64,000 bases of DNA from DATESN01 sp035270785. Its GTDB lineage: Bacteria; Bacillota; Clostridia; Lachnospirales; Lachnospiraceae. A program made the position numbers and the translations under genes. Where the stretch lies: positions 1-64,000 of the forward strand of contig DATESN010000123.1 in assembly GCA_035270785.1 (NCBI GenBank), read 5' to 3'. Shown here in pieces: positions 16,768 to 25,973 of this stretch (its first letter is position 1; each line of letters begins with the position of its first letter). A model generated the notes under the pieces. That model made no database searches, had not been told where the DNA came from, and saw only the letters and a program-made list of their open reading frames with translations.

Positions 16768-18531
16768 ATGTTAAAGATTTTAAAACATTTTAAGAAAAAA
16801 GAATGGGCTATAGTTTGTTTGAGTGTTCTTTTTATAGTGGCTCAAGTGTGGCTAGATTTAAAAATGCCAGGATATATGTATAAGATAACGATGTTGGTTC
16901 AAGCAAAGGATAGTAAAATAAGCGAGATATGGGTTGAAGGGGGCTATATGCTCTTATGTGCAGTTGGTAGCCTTATTTCTGCGGTTGTTGTTGGATTCTT
17001 TGCTTCAAGAGTAGCAGCAACATTATCTATGCGACTAAGGGCTTTGGTTTTTACTAAAACCTTATCCTTTTCCATGGAAGAAATTAACGGGTTTTCAACA
17101 GCAAGTCTTATTACTCGTTCTACCAATGATATTACTCAAGTACAAATGATCATTGCCATGGGATTACAAATCATAATTAAGGCTCCTATTCTTGCAGTCT
17201 GGGCAATCATTAAAATATCAGGAAAAAGCTGGCAATGGTCAGTGATGACTGGCATTGCTGTTTTAATTCTTCTTACTATGTTATCTATTATTATTATTTT
17301 TGCTCTACCTAAATACAAGATTATTCAAGGACTAACGGATAATCTAAATAGGGTAACAAGAGAAAATCTAACAGGACTTCGTGTTGTTCGTGCCTACAAT
17401 GCAGAAAAGTATCAGGAGCACAAATTTCAAGAAGCAAATATTAAACTTACGGATACGAATCTATTTACCAATCGAATTATGGCGATTATGATGCCAAGTA
17501 TGGTCTTAATCATGTCAGGACTTAGTCTTGCAATATATTGGATAGGTGCTCATCTTATTAATAGTGCAGATATGATGACAAAATTCACTTTGTTTTCCGA
17601 TATGGTAGTATTCTCAGCTTATGCGATGCAAGTCATTATGGCATTCATGATGATGACGATGATATTTATCATGCTTCCAAGAGCAGCTGTTTCTGCAAAA
17701 CGTATCAATGAAGTTCTTGATACCCAATCAAAGATTTTAGATGGAACGATATCTTCTGATTCAAACGTTAAAAAGGGAGAAATTGAGTTTAGAAATGTGA
17801 GTTTTAAATATCCGGATTCATCGGAATATGTGTTGGAGAATATTAATTTTTCGGCGAATAGGGGTGAAACGGTTGCTTTTATTGGATCAACTGGTAGTGG
17901 AAAAAGCACATTAATCAACCTTATTCCAAGATTTTATGATGCTACAGAAGGGGAAGTATTCATTGATGGAATCAATGTCAAGGATTTCACACAAGAAGCA
18001 CTTCATAATAAGTTAGGGTATGTACCTCAAAAAGCAGTCATATTTAGCGGAACAGTTAAATCTAATGTTGTATATGGAAATAACAAAGAAGACAATACAG
18101 TTGAAGACACCGTATCTAAAGCCATTGAGATTGCACAAGCGACAGAATTTGTGGAAAATATGAATGATCAATATGAAGGAGCGATTGCACAAGGTGGTAA
18201 CAATATTTCAGGTGGACAAAAACAAAGATTATCCATTGCAAGGGCAATCTATAGAAAACCAGAAATCTATATTTTTGATGATTCCTTCTCTGCACTTGAT
18301 TATAAAACAGATCGAGTATTGCGTTCTGCTTTGAAAAAAGAAACAAATCATACCACTAGTCTCATTGTTGCTCAGCGTATTGGTACGATTAAGGATGCTG
18401 ATAAAATAATTGTACTTGATGAAGGTAAGATAATTGGTATTGGAAAGCATAAAGAGCTATTAGAGTCTTGCGATGTTTATAAACAAATCGCACTTTCTCA
18501 ACTATCAAAGGAGGAATTAGACAATGAGTAA
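16768..18531 (+). CDS. ABC exporter half-transporter with degenerate ATP site (subunit 1)
   Basis: This 587-residue type IV ABC exporter half has six membrane helices (about 1-320) and a nucleotide-binding domain. Walker A is GSTGSGKST at 373-381 and the signature SGGQ at 481-484 is normal. Two catalytic residues are replaced: the Walker B glutamate is aspartate (D505 in FDDSFSALD) and the switch histidine is glutamine (Q536 in VAQRIGT). This is the pattern of the non-hydrolysing subunit of heterodimeric exporters such as TM287/288 and BmrCD. It pairs with the next gene, which it overlaps by eight bases. Start 16768 has AAAGGAGA upstream. Confidence 0.93.
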   Translation: MLKILKHFKKKEWAIVCLSVLFIVAQVWLDLKMPGYMYKITMLVQAKDSKISEIWVEGGYMLLCAVGSLISAVVVGFFASRVAATLSMRLRALVFTKTLSFSMEEINGFSTASLITRSTNDITQVQMIIAMGLQIIIKAPILAVWAIIKISGKSWQWSVMTGIAVLILLTMLSIIIIFALPKYKIIQGLTDNLNRVTRENLTGLRVVRAYNAEKYQEHKFQEANIKLTDTNLFTNRIMAIMMPSMVLIMSGLSLAIYWIGAHLINSADMMTKFTLFSDMVVFSAYAMQVIMAFMMMTMIFIMLPRAAVSAKRINEVLDTQSKILDGTISSDSNVKKGEIEFRNVSFKYPDSSEYVLENINFSANRGETVAFIGSTGSGKSTLINLIPRFYDATEGEVFIDGINVKDFTQEALHNKLGYVPQKAVIFSGTVKSNVVYGNNKEDNTVEDTVSKAIEIAQATEFVENMNDQYEGAIAQGGNNISGGQKQRLSIARAIYRKPEIYIFDDSFSALDYKTDRVLRSALKKETNHTTSLIVAQRIGTIKDADKIIVLDEGKIIGIGKHKELLESCDVYKQIALSQLSKEELDNE

Positions 18532-20395
18532 GAAGGAATATACAATTGGAGATATTAATAAAGATGGAACAAATGCAAAGCAACATGGTGGATTTGCAGG
18601 TGGTCCACGTGGCGGCATGGGAATGGGACCAAGACCAGGGGAAAAGGCAAAAGATTTTAAACATACATTAGGGAAATTAATTATTTACTGCAAACCATTT
18701 CTTCCAATAATTATAGTAGCGTTGTTACTTTCCATTGCAGGATCTACCTTTAGTATTATAGGACCTGGAAAGATAAGAGATATAACGGATATTATTATAA
18801 ATGGAGTTATGTCGGGTATTGATCTTAATGAAATTGGCAAAATTGCACTTTTTCTTTCTATTTTGTATGGACTTGGTTTTGTTTTCAACTATGTTCAAGG
18901 TTTTATCATGGCAACTGTAACACAAAGGGTTTCTAAGAACTTACGTACCAATATATCTGAAAAGATAAATCGTTTACCATTAAAATATTTTGATTCAACA
19001 AGTTATGGTAATGTGTTAAGTCGTGTTACAAATGATGTTGATACGATAGCACAAACATTAAATCAGAGTCTTGGATCCCTTGCTTCTTCCATCACCTTGT
19101 TTCTTGGGGCGCTAGTTATGATGCTTTTTACAAACGTGATTCTTACGCTTTCGGCTGTTGGAGCAACTATCATTGGATTTGTGTTAATGACACTTATTAT
19201 TTCTAAATCTCAAAAATTTTTTATGCAACAACAACAAGAACTTGGAAAATTAAATGGCCATATAGAAGAAACTTATGCAGGTCACAATGTAGTAAAAGTT
19301 TACAATGGTGAGAAAGCAGCAATTGAAGTTTTTAATGAGACAAATAACAAATTATATTCATGTGCTTGGAAGTCACAGTTTATGTCAGGACTCATGATGC
19401 CTTTAATGTCTTTTGTGGGCAATTTTGGTTATTTGGTAGTTTGTGTTGTTGGGGCTTCCTTAGCAATGAAAGGCTCCATCTCTTTTGGTGTAATTGTAGC
19501 TTTTATGCTATATATACGTTTATTTACACAACCATTATCACAATTAGCTCAAGCAGCAACAAGTTTACAATCTACTGCTGCAGCTAGCGAGCGCGTTTTT
19601 GAATTTTTGGAAGAAGTGGAATTAGAAGATGAAAGTGACAAGCATCGTATACTTACAAATGCAAAAGGCGATGTAGAATTCAAAAATGTAAAGTTTGGTT
19701 ATGATGAGGATAAAATCATTATTCATAATTTTTCAGCTCATGCAAAGGCTGGAAAAAAGGTTGCCATTGTAGGTCCAACAGGAGCAGGTAAAACAACGAT
19801 GGTTAACCTTCTTATGCGTTTCTATGAAGTGAATGAAGGAGAAATAATAATTGATGGGGTACCTATTAGCACAATTACAAGAGAAAATCTGCACAATCTT
19901 TTCTGTATGGTATTGCAGGATACATGGTTGTTTGAAGGAACCATTAAAGAAAATATTATTTATAGCATGGAAGGGGTAACAGATCAAAAAGTGAAAGAAG
20001 TATGTAAGGCTGTAGGAATTCATCATTTCATACGTAGCCTTCCAGAAGGTTATGATTCTATTTTAAATGATAATGCAAATCTGTCAGCAGGCCAGAAGCA
20101 GCTTATAACCATTGCAAGGGCTATGATACAAAATGCACCATTACTTATTTTAGATGAGGCTACGAGTTCCGTAGATACCCGTACAGAAGTTTTGATTCAG
20201 GAAGCAATGGATAAATTAATGGATGGAAGAACCTCCTTTGTCATTGCTCATAGGCTATCGACTATCAAAAACGCTGATTTGATTCTCGTTATGAAAGATG
20301 GAGATATTATAGAAAGTGGAAATCACGAAGAGTTACTTGCAAAGGGATCTTTTTATGCAGATTTATATAATAGTCAATTCGAGAAAATATCTTAA
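18524..20395 (+). CDS. ABC exporter half-transporter with catalytic ATP site (subunit 2)
   Basis: This 623-residue partner of the preceding subunit has a soluble N-terminal extension of about 45 residues rich in Gly, Met and Pro, then six helices and the ATPase domain. Walker A is GPTGAGKTT starting at residue 417, the catalytic glutamate is E545 in LDEATSSVD and the switch histidine is H576. Its signature is altered to LSAGQ (520-524). In the heterodimer this altered signature would face the degenerate Walker site of subunit 1, leaving one hydrolysing site and one silent site. Such exporters usually move hydrophobic drugs or lipids; the true substrate is unknown. Confidence 0.93.
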   Translation: MSKKEYTIGDINKDGTNAKQHGGFAGGPRGGMGMGPRPGEKAKDFKHTLGKLIIYCKPFLPIIIVALLLSIAGSTFSIIGPGKIRDITDIIINGVMSGIDLNEIGKIALFLSILYGLGFVFNYVQGFIMATVTQRVSKNLRTNISEKINRLPLKYFDSTSYGNVLSRVTNDVDTIAQTLNQSLGSLASSITLFLGALVMMLFTNVILTLSAVGATIIGFVLMTLIISKSQKFFMQQQQELGKLNGHIEETYAGHNVVKVYNGEKAAIEVFNETNNKLYSCAWKSQFMSGLMMPLMSFVGNFGYLVVCVVGASLAMKGSISFGVIVAFMLYIRLFTQPLSQLAQAATSLQSTAAASERVFEFLEEVELEDESDKHRILTNAKGDVEFKNVKFGYDEDKIIIHNFSAHAKAGKKVAIVGPTGAGKTTMVNLLMRFYEVNEGEIIIDGVPISTITRENLHNLFCMVLQDTWLFEGTIKENIIYSMEGVTDQKVKEVCKAVGIHHFIRSLPEGYDSILNDNANLSAGQKQLITIARAMIQNAPLLILDEATSSVDTRTEVLIQEAMDKLMDGRTSFVIAHRLSTIKNADLILVMKDGDIIESGNHEELLAKGSFYADLYNSQFEKIS

Positions 20396-20418
20396 TTGAT
20401 ATACAATATTAAAAGTAT

Positions 20419-20447
20419 TTGACACATAAAATGCTTCATGTTAAGAT
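20419..20447 (+). promoter_or_regulatory. Promoter of the T-box-ilvBN operon
   Basis: TTGACA (20419-20424), a 17-base spacer and TAAGAT (20442-20447) place the transcription start near 20454, just before the T-box leader. Confidence 0.7.
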
Positions 20448-20453
20448 TGTGAA

Positions 20454-20808
20454 TATAAAAAAGATAAATGCTATGACGAGGAGAAGTACAGACTTACCAA
20501 AATTATAGAGAGAAGATGGATGGTGTAAATCTTCATTTTGGGAGTTAAGGTTAGTTATGATAGCCTTAAACTGGTGAAACAGTTTTGGAAGTAGCCTTTG
20601 AGCAGTGAACCGAACAAAGAGAGAACTTTCAGTAGGCTTCAACGAGATTTTCCTTCGTTACAGGGAATACAGTATCAATGTATAGGAGCTGGTAATGTTA
20701 CAGTTTTATATTTCGTACTGATTGAGTGCAGAGTATATCTCTGAATTTAGGTGGTACCACGGATGATTCATTCGCCCTAAGCTAAGGTTTTAGCTTGGGG
20801 CCTTTTTA
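20454..20808 (+). ncRNA. T-box leader controlling ilvBN, probably reading tRNA-Val
   Basis: The leader fills the whole gap between the ABC genes and ilvB. Stem I runs about 20470-20603, with the K-turn base (GCTATGACGAGG and CCTTTGAGC), the AGTA motif of the specifier loop and the AGAGAG plus GGTG distal-loop elements. A stem III-like hairpin lies at 20641-20659. The T-box sequence AGGTGGTACCACGG is at 20749-20762 and is followed by a terminator. Uncharged tRNA pairing would favour the antiterminator and let ilvBN be transcribed. The triplet in the GAA-NNN position is GTA (20591-20593), a valine codon. Two extra hairpins seem inserted before it, so the specifier call is tentative. Confidence 0.88.
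20774..20808 (+). terminator. T-box regulated terminator
   Basis: GCCCTAAGCTAA (20774-20785) pairs with TTAGCTTGGGGC (20790-20801) and is followed by TTTTT. It lies just after the T-box and competes with the antiterminator. Confidence 0.88.
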
Positions 20809-20836
20809 ATATTTAAAAATGATGGAGGTAAGTTTT

Positions 20837-22561
20837 ATGTCAATTAAAGGAACAGAATTATTTGTAAAGGCATTAAAAGAAGAAGGTGTAGAACATCTAT
20901 TCGCATATCCAGGAGGTCAGGCAATTGATTTATTTGAGGCCCTTTATGAACAAAAAGATATTGAAGTAATATTACCAAGACATGAGCAAGCCCTTGTACA
21001 TGCAGCAGACGGGTATGCGAGATCAACGGGAAAAGTAGGTGTTTGTCTTGTAACTAGCGGACCTGGGGCTACTAATATAGTAACGGGAATTGCAACTGCA
21101 AACTTTGACAGTGTTCCACTTGTTTGTTTTACAGGTCAGGTTCCAACACATTTAATTGGAAATGATGCCTTTCAAGAGGTTGATATAGTAGGAATTACTA
21201 GAAGTATTTGTAAGTATGCTGTGACAGTGCGAGACAGAAAAGATTTAGGAAGAATTATAAAAGAAGCATTCTACATTGCAAGAACAGGAAAACCAGGGCC
21301 TGTAGTGATTGATTTACCAAAGGATATTCAACAGGCATTAGGAAGTGACGAATACCCAAAAGAAGTAAATATACGTAGTTATAAACCTAATATGGGAGTA
21401 CATTCAGGACAAATTAAAAAAGCATTAGAGGTATTAAGCAAAGCAAAAAGACCTGTGTTTTTAGTTGGTGGTGGAGTGAATATAGCACACGCTAATTTGG
21501 AAATGACAAAAATTGCAGAAGCAACTGGAGTACCAGTTATTACAACGATTATGGGAAAAGGTGCAATTCCAACAAATCATCCTTTATATGTAGGGAATAT
21601 TGGGATTCATGGAAATTATGCATCCAATCATGCAATTAGTGAATGCGATGTACTATTTTCTATTGGAACTCGTTTTAACGATAGAATTACCGGAAAAATT
21701 AATGAATTTGCAAAGAATGCTAAAATTATTCATGTAGATATTGATTCGGCTTCCATATCTAGAAACATTGTTGTAGATATTCCTATTGTTGGTGATGCAA
21801 AGATCGCTATTGAAAAGATGTTAGAAACGGCTGTAAATGTTAAAGTCGACGATTGGATACAAAAGGTAATGAAATGGAAAAAAGAATATCCAATTCATAT
21901 GAACAACTATCAGGGAATGACACCTGAAATCATTATTAAAAAGATGAATGAGATGTTTCCGGACTCCATAGTGGTAACGGATGTTGGACAAAACCAGTTG
22001 TGGACCACGCAGTACTTGGAAATGGATGAAAATAAGCAATTGTTAACATCAGGAGGTCTTGGGACAATGGGATATGGATTTCCAGCAGCTATGGGTGCAA
22101 AATTTGGCAATCCTAATAAAGATGTCATCTGTATTTCTGGTGATGGTGGAATGCAAATGAATATTCAGGAGATGGCCACAGCAGTTGCATATGAACAACC
22201 TTTGATTTTGTGTGTCTTTAATAACGGATATTTGGGAAACGTAAGACAGTGGCAAGAGATGTTTTATAACAAGCATTATTCAAGCACCTGCTTAAGATAT
22301 AGAAAGAGTTGTGAGAAAGATTGTATCAATCCAGACAAATGCTGTCCACCATACTCACCAGACTTTGTTAAATTAGCTGAAAGTTATGATGCATATGGAA
22401 TCCGTGTCATGATGGAAGAGGAAATTGAACCGGCATTTTTACAAGCAAAGAAAAATAAGAACGCACCAACTATTATTGAGTTTATTATTGAAAGAGAAGC
22501 AAATGTGTTTCCCATTATTCCACCAGGAAAGACATTGAGCGAAATGATCTTAGATTGTTAG
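20837..22561 (+). CDS. ilvB: Acetolactate synthase, catalytic subunit
   Basis: This 574-residue thiamine-diphosphate enzyme condenses two pyruvates, or pyruvate and 2-oxobutyrate, as the first shared step to valine, leucine and isoleucine. The catalytic glutamate lies in LPRHEQALVHAADGYAR, and the diphosphate-binding motif GDGG ends about 28 residues later in NN (VFNNGYLGN). After the FYNKHYSSTC segment there is a cysteine-rich insertion with CEKDC and CC before SPDFVKLAE; E. coli enzymes lack it. Start 20837 has GGAGGTAA upstream; the ATG at 20819 lies in front of that site. Expression is set by the T-box leader. Confidence 0.96.
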   Translation: MSIKGTELFVKALKEEGVEHLFAYPGGQAIDLFEALYEQKDIEVILPRHEQALVHAADGYARSTGKVGVCLVTSGPGATNIVTGIATANFDSVPLVCFTGQVPTHLIGNDAFQEVDIVGITRSICKYAVTVRDRKDLGRIIKEAFYIARTGKPGPVVIDLPKDIQQALGSDEYPKEVNIRSYKPNMGVHSGQIKKALEVLSKAKRPVFLVGGGVNIAHANLEMTKIAEATGVPVITTIMGKGAIPTNHPLYVGNIGIHGNYASNHAISECDVLFSIGTRFNDRITGKINEFAKNAKIIHVDIDSASISRNIVVDIPIVGDAKIAIEKMLETAVNVKVDDWIQKVMKWKKEYPIHMNNYQGMTPEIIIKKMNEMFPDSIVVTDVGQNQLWTTQYLEMDENKQLLTSGGLGTMGYGFPAAMGAKFGNPNKDVICISGDGGMQMNIQEMATAVAYEQPLILCVFNNGYLGNVRQWQEMFYNKHYSSTCLRYRKSCEKDCINPDKCCPPYSPDFVKLAESYDAYGIRVMMEEEIEPAFLQAKKNKNAPTIIEFIIEREANVFPIIPPGKTLSEMILDC

Positions 22562-22622
22562 ATAGAATAAATAGATGAAATGATATAATTTTTTTAAAAA
22601 AGTATAAGTATAGGAGATTAAT

Positions 22623-23123
22623 ATGAAGAAAAGATGGTTATCTTTATATGTTGAAAATGAAATTGGCGTATTAGCAAAGATTTCGGGTTTATTTTCAAGT
22701 AAATCGTATAATCTTGATAGTCTTACAGTAGGTGAGACAGAGGATAAAACGATTTCTCGAATGACAATTAGCTTAACAAGTGATGAAATGACCTTTGAGC
22801 AGATTAAAAAACAATTAAATCGTAGTGTAGAAGTAATAAAGGTAGTTGATTTAACAAATATTCCAATACATATGAAGGAAATTCTTTTTGTTAAAATAAA
22901 TAGTTGTACAGAAAAAGATAAAACAGAAGTATTTCGAATTGCCCAGGTTTTTGGAATTACCATTACTGATTATGGTAAAAGCAGTGTGTTTTTAGAGTGT
23001 ATTAAAACAGAAGCTATGAATAATGATATTATAAGATTGCTGAGTAGTTGTTTTCAAAATCGAATTGAGGTTGTTAGAGGCGGAAGCGTTGCGATGGAAG
23101 CAATCAGTATTGTGGACAGATAA
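22623..23123 (+). CDS. ilvN: Acetolactate synthase, regulatory subunit
   Basis: This 166-residue partner of IlvB activates the enzyme and gives valine feedback inhibition. The N-terminal ACT domain is clear: LYVENEIGVLAKISGLFSSKSYNLDSLTVG, followed by the second domain from about residue 85. AGGAGA precedes its ATG. It lies 61 bases after ilvB in the same T-box-controlled unit. Five bases separate it from a convergent gene, and no terminator is visible between them. Confidence 0.94.
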   Translation: MKKRWLSLYVENEIGVLAKISGLFSSKSYNLDSLTVGETEDKTISRMTISLTSDEMTFEQIKKQLNRSVEVIKVVDLTNIPIHMKEILFVKINSCTEKDKTEVFRIAQVFGITITDYGKSSVFLECIKTEAMNNDIIRLLSSCFQNRIEVVRGGSVAMEAISIVDR

Positions 23124-23127
23124 GATA

Positions 23128-24372
23128 TTAGTCTTTGATTAATTCGTCCAGTAATTTCATGTAAGGAATCTGCTTTTTAGTATCCTTATCCATCACAGGA
23201 ACATGTTTCATACTTTCTAAAAAACTAAACGTTATTGGAAAATAAGGTTCTAAGTTGTGTAGATATTCTTTTGTAAAAAATTCATTACTTTTTAATACAG
23301 ATGAAAAGATAAGTTGATAACAGTTATTTAAAATAAAATCTTTAAAAATATCATTTTTAGATTGATAAGAATTAGTAATTTGATGTATAAACTGGAACAT
23401 TTTATTCACAACATGTTCCAGTTTTTTATTGTGTAAATCCAAGGTAAAGATTGTTTGATTACCTTGTTCTATATCTTCTTTTATATCTTGTAAATCATCT
23501 GCTAGTTGTAGAAAAAAGCCAAATCCAAAATAAAAGATTAAATCCTCTTGTGATAGTTCTCTTTTTACAAAGAAACGATCAATTAAAACGGAGGTTCCCC
23601 CTTTATATATGGAAATATAAAGTCTTTCTTCGTAAGACAATTGATGTTCCTTGCTTTGCTGAAGAATACTGTATTCTTGGGCATCTAGCATCATTAGCAA
23701 CAGCATATAAATCGAGGAATGAGAATCCCTCGGATAATGGAGTTCAATTGCTTTTAGTAATTCACAAGTCTTCTTTTGATGGGTGGAATTTGGATGAACT
23801 TTTTTCCCTTCAATGGTATTACGAATAAGTTGATTGTAAAAATTCTTTTCTGTCAGAGAATAGTGTTCACTGTCGATATAGTTGTCAGTAAAGGGATAGA
23901 GCATACTATATCCAAAGGCTGCCATGTTAAAATGAGGTTGCAATTCATTAAGCTCATTAAACATGGCATATACGATATAATTGCGGATTGCTTGACCAAT
24001 ACCTTCCATAGATAGTTCAGGTGCAAATTGTCTTACATGACGAAGAAAATCTTTTAACTCTTCTTGAAAAGAAAGGAAAGATTCTTGTTTCATAGAATGA
24101 CGAATAAAAAGAATGGATTCAGAATTTAGGAAATCATGAAACATACCTAACGTATTTTTTCTCCATTTCTTTTTCATAAAAGGGTTTCGTGTAAAATGAT
24201 TCAATTGTTCCTTGAAATTATTTGAAAATATGGTTATAGATTCTTCGTTTTCAATTTTCTTTTCCTTGTTAATAACAGTTAAAAAATCAGGTGAAGTAGC
24301 TTTCGCAAATTGCCATTCTTTTTTGATTATATTTAGACAATTTTCTTTTATATTATTCTGTTCTAAAATCAT
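23128..24372 (-). CDS. Class I isoprenoid-synthase-like protein of unknown product
   Basis: This 414-residue, almost entirely helical protein has two aspartate motifs in the order expected for the trans-isoprenyl diphosphate synthase/terpene cyclase fold. The first is TDNYIDS (about residue 165); the second is LADDLQDIKED (about 285), close to the second DDxxD motif of prenyl synthases. These motifs bind Mg2+-diphosphate. The first is DNxxD rather than DDxxD, so a cyclase or a divergent synthase is possible. The N-terminal 140 residues match no domain I know. GGGGGG upstream supports the start. It stands alone, with no other terpenoid gene close by except ispH far downstream. Confidence 0.65.
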   Translation of the reverse strand: MILEQNNIKENCLNIIKKEWQFAKATSPDFLTVINKEKKIENEESITIFSNNFKEQLNHFTRNPFMKKKWRKNTLGMFHDFLNSESILFIRHSMKQESFLSFQEELKDFLRHVRQFAPELSMEGIGQAIRNYIVYAMFNELNELQPHFNMAAFGYSMLYPFTDNYIDSEHYSLTEKNFYNQLIRNTIEGKKVHPNSTHQKKTCELLKAIELHYPRDSHSSIYMLLLMMLDAQEYSILQQSKEHQLSYEERLYISIYKGGTSVLIDRFFVKRELSQEDLIFYFGFGFFLQLADDLQDIKEDIEQGNQTIFTLDLHNKKLEHVVNKMFQFIHQITNSYQSKNDIFKDFILNNCYQLIFSSVLKSNEFFTKEYLHNLEPYFPITFSFLESMKHVPVMDKDTKKQIPYMKLLDELIKD

Positions 24373-24550
24373 TGTTATTCCCCCCGGTAATCATTATATG
24401 TATATATTACTTTTATAAATACTATTGAATTATATCATAAATAGATTAATAACTACTATAAGAATAAAGGTTAGGTTGATTGAACATATCATATAAAGAT
24501 ATATTAGTTCATATGTTTATAAAAAGTTACAAAGTTGCTTAGGAGAAACG

Positions 24551-25087
24551 ATGAACTTTAAACAAAGCAAAACTTATGCGAATCTTGAAAAGGCGTATGA
24601 AAGTGAATTAATATCTAGTACACGATACCATCTATATGCTGATAAAGCACAGCAAGATAGATACATTGAAATAAGCAATATATTTATGGATACCTCTGAT
24701 ATAGAAAAAGCGCATGCAGCAATATGGCTACGAAAACTAAACATGGGTTTACTTCCAACAACCCTGGAAAATCTTGAAAGTGCTGTATATTATGAATCTT
24801 ATGCAGGAAATCAAATGTATAGGGATTTTGCTAAAGTTGCAAAAGAAGAAGGATATTTGGAACTCGAAGCACTATTTAATGGTGTTGCTAATATCGAAAT
24901 TAATCATGAATTAGTATTTCAAATTTTATTAGAAAATGTTAAAAATGATCAAGTGTTTTGCAAAGAAAAAGAAGTTTTGTGGATATGTATCAACTGTGGA
25001 AATATTATGCGTGGGGTATGTGCACCGGAAATTTGCCCTGTATGTTTATTTCCTCAAGGCTATTATAAATTATTTGAAAACTTTTAA
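24551..25087 (+). CDS. Rubrerythrin (ferritin-like diiron domain plus rubredoxin domain)
   Basis: This 178-residue protein reduces hydrogen peroxide in anaerobes. The four-helix diiron domain shows the ligand pattern AYESELISSTRYHLYADKA, DIEKAHAAIW and VANIEINHE. The C-terminal rubredoxin-like domain has CINC and CPVC, which hold one iron. AGGAG precedes the ATG. The gene is single, bounded downstream by a terminator. An inverted repeat AACATAT/ATATGTT (24483-24489 and 24511-24517) lies upstream, but it does not match the PerR box. Confidence 0.93.
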   Translation: MNFKQSKTYANLEKAYESELISSTRYHLYADKAQQDRYIEISNIFMDTSDIEKAHAAIWLRKLNMGLLPTTLENLESAVYYESYAGNQMYRDFAKVAKEEGYLELEALFNGVANIEINHELVFQILLENVKNDQVFCKEKEVLWICINCGNIMRGVCAPEICPVCLFPQGYYKLFENF

Positions 25088-25092
25088 TGAAT

Positions 25093-25135
25093 ACCTCGAT
25101 CAAATATAGGATGATTTTATTTGATCGAGGTTTTT
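25093..25135 (+). terminator. Terminator after rubrerythrin
   Basis: A 13-base stem (25093-25105 with 25119-25131) is followed by TTTTT. It lies between two convergent genes and may also slow the minus-strand transcript. Confidence 0.85.
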
Positions 25136-25140
25136 GTGTA

Positions 25141-25674
25141 TTAGTTAAACATAGTTCTATTATTGTATAATGCAGGCGCTCCCATAGTTCGATTATTAGT
25201 ATAGGAGTTATTTTTATTCATGCTAGGTCCACCTAAATAGCGAATCTCGTAGAGACCACTATTAATAAAAGAGCCATTGGTGGAGCTGTTTTCATACATA
25301 TTATTGGAATTAGGACTTCCCAAATAACGAATTTCATAAATTCCACTATCCAAAACATTGGTAATGGTTGGAGTGTTTTCATTCATTTCAGGATTAGCAA
25401 TGTTCTCGTTTTCATAGATGCCAATATAGGAATCGGAAATTTCTTTTAGTGATTGCGTAGACGGGCTTTTAATAGAATTATGTGAAGATGTGTTACTTGA
25501 ATTTGTTTTCAATATAGTGTCAGGATAAAGATGATTGTGTGGATTTCTAAGACTATCAGTATTATTTGAGGAATAATTGGAACTGTCAGATATAGTGGCA
25601 GCTTTCAAATCATTATTCTGAAGTTTAGAGTTCATGTTGCTATCAGATTGTAATATATTAGTTGTTTTTGACAT
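25141..25674 (-). CDS. Asn/Ser-rich repeat protein of unknown function
   Basis: This 177-residue protein has no signal peptide, membrane helix or cysteine. The first 100 residues are rich in Ser, Asn and Thr and probably unstructured. The C-terminal part carries two near-identical motifs, SGIYEIRYLGSP (residues 110-121) and SGLYEIRYLGGP (139-150), then two copies of NNRTM (160-164 and 171-175). Start 25674 is chosen because AGGAG lies six bases upstream on the minus strand. Repeats on a disordered tail could fit a spore-coat-type protein, a peptide precursor or an adaptor; the sequence does not decide between them. Confidence 0.65.
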   Translation of the reverse strand: MSKTTNILQSDSNMNSKLQNNDLKAATISDSSNYSSNNTDSLRNPHNHLYPDTILKTNSSNTSSHNSIKSPSTQSLKEISDSYIGIYENENIANPEMNENTPTITNVLDSGIYEIRYLGSPNSNNMYENSSTNGSFINSGLYEIRYLGGPSMNKNNSYTNNRTMGAPALYNNRTMFN

Positions 25675-25859
25675 TAAGTTGCTCCTAGACATTTTTATTA
25701 TTAATATATGCAAGAGAGGTTAATAAGTTGAGTTGGAAAGAATAAGCAATAAGTTGACAGTTATTTTTTTACATGACAATTAAATTGTTTTATTTTGTAG
25801 AAATAATAAAATGAAAAAAGGGATAATAAAATATCGGACAATAAAATAATCTGATAAGT

Positions 25860-25888
25860 TTGACACAATTTAAAATAGATGATACAAT
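25860..25888 (+). promoter_or_regulatory. Promoter of rplY
   Basis: TTGACA (25860-25865), a 17-base spacer and TACAAT (25883-25888) precede the L25 gene by about 85 bases. Confidence 0.65.
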
Positions 25889-25973
25889 TTTAACGTTGCT
25901 AATAATATTAAATGCATGTATTAAATATTGTATTTAATAAAAAAGTAAATTTATGAGCATAAGGAGAAAAGAC

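Noticed and set aside
24483..24517. PerR-type box before rubrerythrin
   Set aside because: The inverted repeat has arms AACATAT/ATATGTT 21 bases apart, which does not match the compact PerR consensus.
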